Of a stretch of 54,087 nucleotides of DNA, positions 25,170 to 33,232 are shown one piece after another. The first letter of the stretch is position 1; every line of letters begins with the position of its first letter. A model generated the notes under the pieces. The model was not told where the DNA came from. It saw only the letters and a program-made list of their open reading frames with translations, and searched no databases. Made by a program: the position numbers and the translations under genes. The stretch is taken from positions 1 to 54,087 of the forward strand of contig CAYFTR010000008.1 of NCBI GenBank assembly GCA_964346185.1. Direction: 5' to 3'. The stretch comes from JAAYJS01 sp964346185. Its GTDB lineage: Bacteria; Bacillota; Clostridia; Eubacteriales; Eubacteriaceae.

Positions 25170-25697
25170 TTAACGCCCTCTGTCGTAGGGTTTAAAGCAG
25201 TCCAAACACACTTTTTTGCCCGCTTGCAGTCTGATTTTATGTTCGGGAGCCCCTTCACCGCATTCTTCACAGACAATTGTTTCAAAAATACGGGCTTTTT
25301 CCGGAAGGTCAAAGGAAGGTTGGGAGAATGTAAATACCTCATCCACCGGTGCTTCCAACAGCCATTTAATTTTTTCTTCCCGATCTTTATTTTTATCCAT
25401 AGGTTTTAAAACCATGCGAATGCTTTTTCCCGATACTCTGTCAAAAAAGCTGAAGGCCTGTTTGCCCGTTCCTCTGAAAATTAAATTGCCTTTACCTATC
25501 GTACAGGACAACATATATTGAACGGCATCCACACCGCAAGCATCGTTTTCCGTCACACAGACGATATCTTCGTCTTCGGACATTTTAATGCCCAATTTTT
25601 CCTTAGCCGCCTCTACCGCTTTTACCCCGATGGCCAACCCGGGACAGGAATGTCCGTGAAAGGCAACAACTTCATTCCATTCTTTTTGACTGATCAC
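25170..25697 (-). CDS. FmdE-like protein with C-terminal zinc ribbon
   Basis: A 175-residue protein homologous to subunit E of formylmethanofuran dehydrogenase. The N-terminal domain has FHGHSCPGLAIG (His/Cys metal site) and ENDACGVDAVQ, and the C-terminal ribbon has CEECG and CLDC (two CxxC knuckles). I prefer GTG 25697, with GAGGAG 8 bases upstream, over the longer frame from 25772, which would run through the leader hairpin. No other formylmethanofuran dehydrogenase subunit is present. It is the first gene of the FecBCD-type transporter operon, suggesting a metal or cofactor-handling role. Confidence 0.85.
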   Translation of the reverse strand: MISQKEWNEVVAFHGHSCPGLAIGVKAVEAAKEKLGIKMSEDEDIVCVTENDACGVDAVQYMLSCTIGKGNLIFRGTGKQAFSFFDRVSGKSIRMVLKPMDKNKDREEKIKWLLEAPVDEVFTFSQPSFDLPEKARIFETIVCEECGEGAPEHKIRLQAGKKVCLDCFKPYDRGR

Positions 25698-25735
25698 AAT
25701 AAATTCTCCTCTATTTTTATTTTTAAAACAAAAAA

Positions 25736-25768
25736 AGCGAAAAAACTCCAGGAGAGCTTTCCGCTTCA
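25736..25768 (-). terminator. Leader hairpin/attenuator before the FmdE operon
   Basis: On the minus strand GCGGAAAGCTC pairs with GAGTTTTTTCGC (G-U pairs and one bulge) around TCCTG, followed by seven T. It lies within the roughly 120-base leader between a perfect promoter and the GTG, so it can act as a conditional terminator. Confidence 0.55.
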
Positions 25769-25825
25769 ACAATATACTTCATGTACATCGCCGTAAATAT
25801 TCCGATCGGATTTTTGATTGATTTA

Positions 25826-25854
25826 ATTATAACAAGCGATTATTTTCTTGTCAA
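25826..25854 (-). promoter_or_regulatory. Consensus sigma-A promoter of the FmdE/ABC operon
   Basis: On the minus strand, TTGACA (25849-25854), a 17-base spacer ending in TGT, and TATAAT (25826-25831): a perfect match with an extended -10. Such a strong promoter ahead of a hairpin suggests downstream regulation. Confidence 0.9.
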
Positions 25855-26014
25855 CCTGCCTTACGGATTGAAAAACATTCATTTAAAAGTCTTGATATCG
25901 TCTTGGTATGAATAAAGAAAGGGAGAGATTTTTGTTTTCAATCTTAATTAAAAGAAATATAACCTATAATGATTATTAAAGAACATCATTCAACTTTTGA
26001 TAAAGGAGTATATA

Positions 26015-26542
26015 ATGGAAAAAATTTTAATTGTCGTCGATATGCAAAAAGATTTTATAGACGGTGCCTTGGGAACCCCGGAGGCTCTTGCTATTCTTCC
26101 CAATGTTTTAAATAAAGTAAAACATTTTAACGGACGTATTATCTTTACCCGGGATACTCATACCACTTCCTATATGGAGACCTTAGAAGGACGTCATTTA
26201 CCGATACCCCATTGTATTGTCAATACCGACGGTTGGGAGATCCATCCGGATTTAGTCCCCTACGCCGATAAAATTATCGATAAACCGGCCTTCGGATCCT
26301 TGGAATTGGCAGAGGTTTTGGTAGCACATCAACAAGAAACCCCTATTGAAAGTATAGAGATGGTGGGACTTTGTACCGATATTTGCGTTCTCTCCAATGC
26401 ATTGATTTTAAAAGCCGCTCTACCGGAGGTCGAGGTGATTGTCAATGCCGACTGTTGTGCCGGAACTACGGAAAAAAAACACGCAACCGCTCTAAAAGCT
26501 TTAGAACCTTGCCAAGTAAAAGTGATCCGTACAGATATTTAA
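26015..26542 (+). CDS. Isochorismatase-family cysteine hydrolase
   Basis: A 175-residue hydrolase of the isochorismatase/nicotinamidase superfamily. The triad is Asp9 (VVDMQKDF), Lys90 (IDKPAFGS) and Cys124 (GLCTDICVLSNA). Nicotinamide deamidation is plausible, but the short length and lack of an obvious nicotinamidase metal site leave the substrate open. ATG 26015 has AAAGGAG 6 bases upstream, so the 6-codon longer frame was rejected. It is the last gene before oriC. Confidence 0.88.
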   Translation: MEKILIVVDMQKDFIDGALGTPEALAILPNVLNKVKHFNGRIIFTRDTHTTSYMETLEGRHLPIPHCIVNTDGWEIHPDLVPYADKIIDKPAFGSLELAEVLVAHQQETPIESIEMVGLCTDICVLSNALILKAALPEVEVIVNADCCAGTTEKKHATALKALEPCQVKVIRTDI

Positions 26543-26890
26543 TCTTCAGATGCAATCATTAAAAATACATTCTCTACCGAACATCTTCTTGAATTCCGAA
26601 AAACTATCCCAAACCCTTGCTTGTTTTTTAATAAACATTTTGATATACTATATAAACTTACTTGTGGAAAACTTTTAAAACTTATCCACAAATTCTTTCG
26701 CTTTGTGGATAAGTTTTGCAGTTTCTGTGGATAACTGTTTCTAAATCCCCGATTTCTCGGGGTTCTTTTCTGTTTATAGCTGTGACACATCGTCGATGAT
26801 TTGTCATTCATCCGGCCGACACTTAGCTGAAAAGTAAAAATAATCCCTTTCTTATCCACAAATCCATACCCGAACGCTGACGGAGGTCCC
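26543..26890. other. oriC, DnaA-box cluster upstream of dnaA
   Basis: Four perfect DnaA boxes (TTATCCACA or its complement): 26682-26690 (+), 26704-26712 (-), 26726-26734 (-) and 26852-26860 (+), plus a near match at 26663. A hairpin CCCCGA/TCGGGG (26747-26762) lies between the boxes. The position directly before dnaA is standard for Firmicutes. Confidence 0.92.
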
Positions 26891-28255
26891 ATGGATCAGA
26901 TAAAAACTTTATGGAAAAAAACCCTGAAAAAAATATGTTCAGATAATCAAATAACGGACATCAGTTACAAACAATGGTTTCAAGGATTGGAACCATTACG
27001 GTATCAGGACGATTTTTTTTACATACTGGCAGATAATAATTTTATTAAAGGTATTTTGGAAAATCGTTACAAAGATAGTATCAATAAGGCTTTAACTGAA
27101 GTATACGGTACGCCCTGCCAAGCTCAAATAGTTTTAAATGCGGAAGAAATTCCCCCGATGGAGGAACCTGCCGATGTTCTCAGGGAAGAAATAACGCCGA
27201 TCACTTACGATAACGGTACGGACGGCCCCGTTTCTACCAGTCTCAATCCAAAATACACCTTCGATACCTTTGTAACAGGAGAAAGTAACCGCTTTGCCTA
27301 TGCCGCCTGCAGAGCCGTTTCGGATAAACCCTCGGTAGTTTATAATCCTTTATTTTTAATTGGAGGGGTCGGGCTCGGAAAAACCCATTTAATGCAAGCC
27401 ATCGGTAACCATATCTGTTACAACCAACCCGACTTAAAGGTCGTTTATGTTTCTTCCGAAGCCTTTACCAACGACTTTATCGAAGCGATACAAAATAAAA
27501 ATAATAATGCCTTTCGCAACAAATATCGAAAAGTCGATGTTTTACTCATCGATGATATTCAATTTTTAGCGGGACGTGAAGGAACTCAGGAAGAATTTTT
27601 CCATACCTTTAATGCACTCTACCACGACAACAAACAGATTGTTTTAACTTCCGACCGGCCGGCAAGGGAAATAAAAGATTTGGAAGAGCGACTCCGAAGC
27701 CGTTTTGAAATGGGACTCACCAGTGATATTTCCGAACCGAATTTAGAAACAAGAATTGCCATATTAAAGAAAAAGGCCGAAAGCATCGATACCCCTATCC
27801 CCTCGGAAGTCTTTGTGACCATCGCCAACACCATTCAATCCAATATCCGGGAATTGGAAGGCGCCTTAACAACCGTAGAAGCTTACTCACGACTTCGCAA
27901 CATCCCCGTATCCGTAGAATCCGCCCAGGAAGCCCTTAGAGATATCTTAAAAAATAAAGAAAAAAAAGAATTAACTCCGAACTACATCAAAGAAATTACC
28001 GCTCAATACTTTAATGTGACCTCCGAAGATTTGGAATCCAAGAGACGACATAAAGCGGTAACGGTACCCAGACAGATTGCCATGTACATTACCAGAGAGA
28101 TCACCGACTTGTCTTTACCGAAAATAGGGGAATTTTTCGGAGGACGCGACCATTCGACCGTCCTACATTCCTGCGATAAGGTCACAAAAGAAATGGAATC
28201 CGACCAAAATTTCAAAAGTTTAATCATGCGGATCATGAACGAAATAAAATCCTGA
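26891..28255 (+). CDS. dnaA: Chromosomal replication initiator DnaA
   Basis: A 454-residue origin-binding AAA+ ATPase. Domain I is N-terminal (residues 1-80), Walker A GGVGLGKTH starts at residue 158, Walker B is LLIDDIQ at about 217, and the arginine-finger region is EERLRSRFE. Domain IV carries the DnaA signature GGRDHSTVLHSC at about residue 417. ATG 26891 has GGAGG 6 bases before it. DnaA boxes flank the gene on both sides, so expression is probably autoregulated. Confidence 0.99.
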   Translation: MDQIKTLWKKTLKKICSDNQITDISYKQWFQGLEPLRYQDDFFYILADNNFIKGILENRYKDSINKALTEVYGTPCQAQIVLNAEEIPPMEEPADVLREEITPITYDNGTDGPVSTSLNPKYTFDTFVTGESNRFAYAACRAVSDKPSVVYNPLFLIGGVGLGKTHLMQAIGNHICYNQPDLKVVYVSSEAFTNDFIEAIQNKNNNAFRNKYRKVDVLLIDDIQFLAGREGTQEEFFHTFNALYHDNKQIVLTSDRPAREIKDLEERLRSRFEMGLTSDISEPNLETRIAILKKKAESIDTPIPSEVFVTIANTIQSNIRELEGALTTVEAYSRLRNIPVSVESAQEALRDILKNKEKKELTPNYIKEITAQYFNVTSEDLESKRRHKAVTVPRQIAMYITREITDLSLPKIGEFFGGRDHSTVLHSCDKVTKEMESDQNFKSLIMRIMNEIKS

Positions 28256-28529
28256 TACCGACATAAAAAAATCGCTTTATTACTATGAGCCCTAAAGAGC
28301 TACATAACTTCAAGGATAAATGTTTTTTAAATTTTCCACAGCTTACTGATTTTATCCACAGATTGTCCACACCGTACCGACCGGATTTAAACATTTTTTA
28401 AACAAGCATTTTTATCGAAAATAACGTATTTTCGATAATTAAAAACTTATACACAGTATCAACATCCCCTATTACGACGACGACTATTATCAATATTAAT
28501 ATATAGAATTCAGCCAACGGAGGTCCAAG
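28256..28529. other. oriC, second DnaA-box cluster and AT-rich element
   Basis: A perfect box TTATCCACA at 28352-28360, near matches TTTTCCACA (28332), TTGTCCACA (28363) and TTATACACA (28447), then an A/T-rich stretch around 28488-28508 as candidate unwinding element. This gives a bipartite origin as in Bacillus. Confidence 0.85.
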
Positions 28530-29648
28530 ATGAAATTCTCCTGTTCCAAAACAGATCTGCAAAACGCCATTACTTTATGCCAAAAAGCCGTTTCCAATAA
28601 AACGCCCATGGCTATTTTGGAAGGTATCTTTTTTCAAGCCTATGACAATCGTCTGGTGCTCAACACCACAGATTTGGAAATCAGCATCAAAACGGAAATT
28701 CCCGCGTTTATAGAAAACGACGGTGAAATTGTTTTGAAAGCCGGATTAATCGCCGACATTGTCAGACATTTACCGGGAGACGATGTTTTTTTTGAAAAAG
28801 ACGCTCACCATCAATTAAAGATCGATTGCCTTCAGGCATCCTTTACCATTAAGGGACAATCCGCCGAGGAGTTTCCGGATTTCCCGGAAATAGAAGAATC
28901 CTATTCTTTTCAGGTAAAAGCCGGTGTCCTTAAAAAAATGATTCAAGGTGTCATCTCATCGGTGGCAGATAATGAGAACATACCGATTTTAAAAGGAGTC
29001 AAAACGGAGATCGAAGATAAAAGCATCAAAATGATCGCTTTGGACGGTTACCGTCTCGCCATCAGAAAAGGTGAAATCGAAACACCGAGCACTACGCCTA
29101 TTTCCGTGATTGTTCCGGGAAAAGCTTTTAACGAATTAAACCGTTTAATGGTTGATGAGGAAGCGTCGGTTCTTGTGCGGTTTTCCGGTGCACAAATTTA
29201 CTTTAAAGTAGACGCAACCGAATTTGTCACCCGATTGTTGGAAGGGGATTATTTTAATTACGAACAAATTATCCCGAAGGAAAAAAATAACGATATCGTC
29301 ATCGAACGCAGGGATTTTCTCGCCGCCGTGGAACGCGCCGCTCTTTTGGCAAGAGCCGGTAAAAACAATCTCATAAAAATGGATTTTAACGAAAATCAAT
29401 TGCAGATTACATCCAATGCGGATCTGGGAGATGTTTTTGAAACCGTACCGATCGAAAATATCGGTACGCCCATGCGTATTGCTTTTAACTCCAAATATAT
29501 TATAGATGCTTTAAAAGTCATCGAGGAAGATCGTTTACGGATTCATTTAACGACCGCTGCCGGTCCCGCCGTTTTTAAAACGACGGAAACCAATACGGCG
29601 GGCGATTTCCTGTACTTGATTTTACCCGTCAGAATGTCGGATCTGTAA
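28530..29648 (+). CDS. dnaN: DNA polymerase III beta sliding clamp
   Basis: A 372-residue ring-forming processivity clamp with three repeated clamp domains of about 120 residues. Recognised by MKFSCSKTDLQNAITLCQKA, LDGYRLAIRKGE, RDFLAAVERAALLAR and the C-terminal LILPVRM clamp end. The length is normal. It starts behind GGAGG and lies 274 bases after dnaA, with the second half of oriC between. Confidence 0.98.
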   Translation: MKFSCSKTDLQNAITLCQKAVSNKTPMAILEGIFFQAYDNRLVLNTTDLEISIKTEIPAFIENDGEIVLKAGLIADIVRHLPGDDVFFEKDAHHQLKIDCLQASFTIKGQSAEEFPDFPEIEESYSFQVKAGVLKKMIQGVISSVADNENIPILKGVKTEIEDKSIKMIALDGYRLAIRKGEIETPSTTPISVIVPGKAFNELNRLMVDEEASVLVRFSGAQIYFKVDATEFVTRLLEGDYFNYEQIIPKEKNNDIVIERRDFLAAVERAALLARAGKNNLIKMDFNENQLQITSNADLGDVFETVPIENIGTPMRIAFNSKYIIDALKVIEEDRLRIHLTTAAGPAVFKTTETNTAGDFLYLILPVRMSDL

Positions 29649-29966
29649 ATAGGGTTTAAGAAACCGTTGGAAGCGGCGGCAGCCTACGCAGGTATACCTG
29701 TTTTGTTAATGGCTTGAACAATCTAATCGGCATACAACCGCTCCTTTCGTTCAGATGAACGAAAGGAGTATTTTTTATGAAAAACTTCATAAAAAATGCG
29801 GATAAAATAACTGCAATTTCAAGCATTTTTTTATAAACTGTGCTATACTGTTAAAGAGACAATTAAAACCTATTTATTTAAAGAAAATTCCCTTATATTT
29901 TGGTTTATTTTAACAACTTTATATTAAAAAGACCAAAAAGGATAAAAATAAGAATTAAGGGGTAAA
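29649..29966. other. 318-base gap between dnaN and yaaA
   Basis: It holds a palindrome CAGGTATACCTG (29689-29700), the dnaN terminator (29741) and an extended -10 TGCTATACT (29841-29849) for the yaaA-recF-gyrB-gyrA operon. No ORF or recognisable RNA was seen. Confidence 0.55.
29741..29774 (+). terminator. Terminator after dnaN
   Basis: Stem CTCCTTTCGTTC / GAACGAAAGGAG (29741-29752 with 29757-29768), loop AGAT, then TATTTTTT. Confidence 0.92.
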
Positions 29967-30185
29967 ATGAAAGAACTCAGTATTAACACACCTTACATTA
30001 AATTAGACCAATTGATGAAACACGCCGGCTTGGTGAACAGCGGATCGGAAGCAAAATGGCTGATCTTAAACGGAGAGGTTCAGGTTAATGGCGAAACCTG
30101 TTTTATGCGGGGTAAAAAATTAAAAGAAGGAGACGAGGTTTTCATCAGCGACATCGGAACCTTTAAAATTATCAATGAAAATTGA
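29967..30185 (+). CDS. yaaA: S4-domain RNA-binding protein YaaA
   Basis: A 72-residue S4-like RNA-binding protein always found between dnaN and recF in Firmicutes. It has the S4 pattern IKLDQLMKHAGLVNSGSEAK, GEVQVNGE and LKEGDEV. The stop overlaps the recF start by 11 bases. AAGGGG precedes the ATG. Confidence 0.93.
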   Translation: MKELSINTPYIKLDQLMKHAGLVNSGSEAKWLILNGEVQVNGETCFMRGKKLKEGDEVFISDIGTFKIINEN

Positions 30186-31272
30186 AACGCTGCGATTGGT
30201 TAACTATCGCAATTATCTAGGCGAACACGATTTTCAGTTTAAACAGGGGATAAATGTAGTCCATGGCCGTAATGCTCAGGGTAAGACCAACCTGTTAGAG
30301 GCCATTTTTTTATTGTCCAGAGGTTATGCCCATCGCTTAAAAAGTTTAAAAGATGCGGTATTTTTTGATACACCCGGTTTTTACCTGCAAGCGATAACAC
30401 AGTTTATGGACATTCATCATCAAATCGTTTTAAAATACCTTAAGGGTAAAAAAACGGTTCAATTGGACGGTAAGGACAGTCCCGGTCGGGAAGCGTTACT
30501 TAAAGTATTTCCCACCGTTCTTTTTGTCCCCGACGATTTAAAGATGATCAAGGAAGGGCCGAGCAGAAGGCGAGCTTTCCTGGATGGGGAAATTGCCGCT
30601 TTTCGCCCCGGGTATACAGCCCTTCTTCGTGATTATCGCAATATTTTGGCTCAACGGGGGGCGTATCTCAGAGAGATTCGCTATCGGGGAAGTGATCCCG
30701 ACATGTTGTCTCTTTGGGACGGTCAACTGGTGCAAGTCGGTGTACGTATCATTCGACATCGGATGGACTATTTACAAAAATTAAATATCAAAGCTCGGCA
30801 ATTGCATCGTATATTATCCGATGAAAAGGAAAAATTGACACTGCACTATATCAGCAATATTCTTCAGGATAAGGACGATCTGAACCGATTGGAAGCCACC
30901 TATACCAAACGTTTAAACGAGGGAAAAACCAGGGATTTGGAACGGTTAACCACCGGTATCGGGCCACATTTGGACGATTTTTCCATTACCGTCAACGAAC
31001 GGGATGCCCGCCTGTACGGATCCCAGGGGCAACAACGGACGGTGGCCATCGCTTTGATCTTGTCGGAAATTGAAATTTTTAAAGATATCTACGACACCGC
31101 TCCGGTGGTACTGTTGGACGATGTCCTCTCGGAGTTGGATATTCGCAGACAACAAAGCATTTTATCATTACTGCAAAATACTCAAACTTTCATTACATGT
31201 ACCGACCTTTCTTTTATTCCTGAAGATATGTCGGTACATAGGATTGAAATTGAAGGCGGCAGGCAGATTTAA
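30175..31272 (+). CDS. recF: DNA repair and recombination protein RecF
   Basis: A 365-residue SMC-like ATPase that loads RecA at gaps with RecO/RecR. Walker A GRNAQGKTN is at residues 31-39, the ABC signature is in GSQGQQRTVAIAL, and Walker B is VVLLDDVLSELD. The start lies inside yaaA, implying coupled translation. It is 32 bases before gyrB. Confidence 0.97.
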   Translation: MKIETLRLVNYRNYLGEHDFQFKQGINVVHGRNAQGKTNLLEAIFLLSRGYAHRLKSLKDAVFFDTPGFYLQAITQFMDIHHQIVLKYLKGKKTVQLDGKDSPGREALLKVFPTVLFVPDDLKMIKEGPSRRRAFLDGEIAAFRPGYTALLRDYRNILAQRGAYLREIRYRGSDPDMLSLWDGQLVQVGVRIIRHRMDYLQKLNIKARQLHRILSDEKEKLTLHYISNILQDKDDLNRLEATYTKRLNEGKTRDLERLTTGIGPHLDDFSITVNERDARLYGSQGQQRTVAIALILSEIEIFKDIYDTAPVVLLDDVLSELDIRRQQSILSLLQNTQTFITCTDLSFIPEDMSVHRIEIEGGRQI

Positions 31273-31304
31273 TAAAACGGATTTATCAGTTAGAGGAGGT
31301 ATTT

Positions 31305-33224
31305 ATGGCGCAAGCACAGCAGGAAGTCCTTTACGGCGCAGACCAAATGCAAGTGTTAGAGGGACTGGAGGCGGTTAAAAAACGCCCGGGTATGTATATC
31401 GGATCTACCGGCAGCGAAGGCTTACACCATTTGGTTTATGAAGTGGTAGACAACTCCATCGACGAAGCTTTGGCGGGGTATTGTACCGATATCGATGTGA
31501 CTATCGAAGCCGACAACGCCATAACGGTTACGGATAACGGTCGGGGAATTCCCACCGGCATCAATCAACAAACCGGAAAAACCGGTGTCGAGTTGGCGTT
31601 AACGGTGTTACATGCGGGCGGCAAATTCGGCGGTGGCGGCTACAAGGTATCCGGAGGGCTGCACGGGGTCGGCGTATCCGTCGTCAACGCTCTGTCCTCG
31701 GAACTCACCGTGGAAATCAAACAAAATAAAAAAATCTATCAGCAAAACTTCAAAAAAGGTTTTGCTGTTGACGAGTTAAGGGTTATCGGCAACACCAACC
31801 GAACCGGTACCAAAATTCATTTCAAACCGGATCCGGACATTTTTTCCGTTACGCAATACGAGTACGATGTGTTGGAACATCGTTTAAGGGAATTGGCGTT
31901 TTTAAACAAGGGTGTTAAAATAAAATTTTCCGATAAACGAGATTCGGAAACGGAAGATCAAACCTTTCACTACGTCGGAGGAATTCATTCCTACGTTACC
32001 TATATGAACCGAAGCCGAAAACCTTTGTACGAAGGTGTGGCTTACTATGATAAACAGGAGGGAGATAATTCCGTTGAAATTGCCTTTCAATATACGCAGG
32101 GCTATTCGGAAAACATTCATACCTTCGCCAATAACATCAACACAACCGAAGGCGGCACCCACCTTAACGGTTTTAAGTCGGCTTTAACGCGTACGGTTAA
32201 CACCTATGCACGTAAAAATGACTACTTAAAAGAAAATGACAAAAACTTGAGCGGAGACGATATTCGGGAAGGGCTTACCGCCATTTTAAGCGTTAAATTA
32301 TTGGAACCCCAATTTGAAGGTCAAACTAAAACCAAATTGGGCAATCCGGAAATGAAGGGCATCGTGGAGACCGTTTTCGGCGACTGCTTAAGTGCTTATT
32401 TGGAAGAAAATCCGACCATCGCCAAAAGCATTGTCGAAAAAGCCGTTCAGGCCGCCAGAGCACGGGAGGCGGCAAGAAAAGCCAGAGACCTGACCCGTCG
32501 TAAATCCGCATTGGATTCGACCTCCCTGCCGGGAAAATTGGCGGACTGTCGTGAAAAAGATCCGGCATTGTCTGAAATTTTTATCGTGGAAGGGGACTCC
32601 GCCGGCGGCTCCGCCAAAAGCGGAAGAAACTCAAAAACCCAGGCCATTTTGCCCTTAAGAGGTAAAATTTTAAATGTTGAAAAAGCACGTTTGGATCGGA
32701 TTTTAAATACCGACACCATTCGCTCCATGATAACCGCTTTCGGTGTGGGGATTGGGGAAGAATTTGATGCCAACAAGGCACGTTACCATAAAATTATCAT
32801 CATGACCGATGCCGATGTGGACGGTGCCCATATCCGTACCCTGTTGTTGACGTTTTTTTACCGTTATATGCGGGAACTCATCGATAGAGGGTATGTCTAC
32901 ATCGCCCAGCCCCCTTTATATAAAATTACCCGGGGCAAAAAAGTTTCCTACGCTTACGACGAGGCGGACTTGGAAGCACAACTGGTGGATGTTGAAGACA
33001 GAAGCCGCATTAACCTGCAACGCTATAAAGGTCTCGGGGAAATGGACGCCTCCCAATTATGGGAAACGACAATGGATCCGGAAAACAGAAACTTATTGCA
33101 GGTACGTATTGACGATGCCGTCAATGCCGACCGCATCTTCGATGTATTAATGGGCGAAAAAGTACAGCCTCGTAAAGAATTTATCGAGCGCAATGCACGC
33201 AATGTTAAAAACTTGGATATTTAG
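31305..33224 (+). CDS. gyrB: DNA gyrase subunit B
   Basis: A 639-residue ATPase subunit. The GHKL motifs EVVDNSIDEA (about residue 46), DNGRGIP and GGLHGVG are intact. The Toprim motif EGDSAGGSAKSGR is at about 428 and DADVDGAHI at about 500, with the C-terminal QRYKGLGEM. AGGAGGT lies before the ATG. gyrA follows after 8 bases. Confidence 0.99.
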   Translation: MAQAQQEVLYGADQMQVLEGLEAVKKRPGMYIGSTGSEGLHHLVYEVVDNSIDEALAGYCTDIDVTIEADNAITVTDNGRGIPTGINQQTGKTGVELALTVLHAGGKFGGGGYKVSGGLHGVGVSVVNALSSELTVEIKQNKKIYQQNFKKGFAVDELRVIGNTNRTGTKIHFKPDPDIFSVTQYEYDVLEHRLRELAFLNKGVKIKFSDKRDSETEDQTFHYVGGIHSYVTYMNRSRKPLYEGVAYYDKQEGDNSVEIAFQYTQGYSENIHTFANNINTTEGGTHLNGFKSALTRTVNTYARKNDYLKENDKNLSGDDIREGLTAILSVKLLEPQFEGQTKTKLGNPEMKGIVETVFGDCLSAYLEENPTIAKSIVEKAVQAARAREAARKARDLTRRKSALDSTSLPGKLADCREKDPALSEIFIVEGDSAGGSAKSGRNSKTQAILPLRGKILNVEKARLDRILNTDTIRSMITAFGVGIGEEFDANKARYHKIIIMTDADVDGAHIRTLLLTFFYRYMRELIDRGYVYIAQPPLYKITRGKKVSYAYDEADLEAQLVDVEDRSRINLQRYKGLGEMDASQLWETTMDPENRNLLQVRIDDAVNADRIFDVLMGEKVQPRKEFIERNARNVKNLDI

Positions 33225-33232
33225 GAGGGTTT

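Noticed and set aside
24035..25342. Longer start of the binding protein at 25342
   Set aside because: It would place 68 residues before the lipoprotein signal and overlaps the FmdE-like gene; ATG 25138 has its own ribosome binding site.
28873..28890. Second Noc-like palindrome in dnaN (ATTTCCCGGAAAT)
   Set aside because: It lacks one G of the central CCCGGG and lies in coding sequence; not counted as a site.
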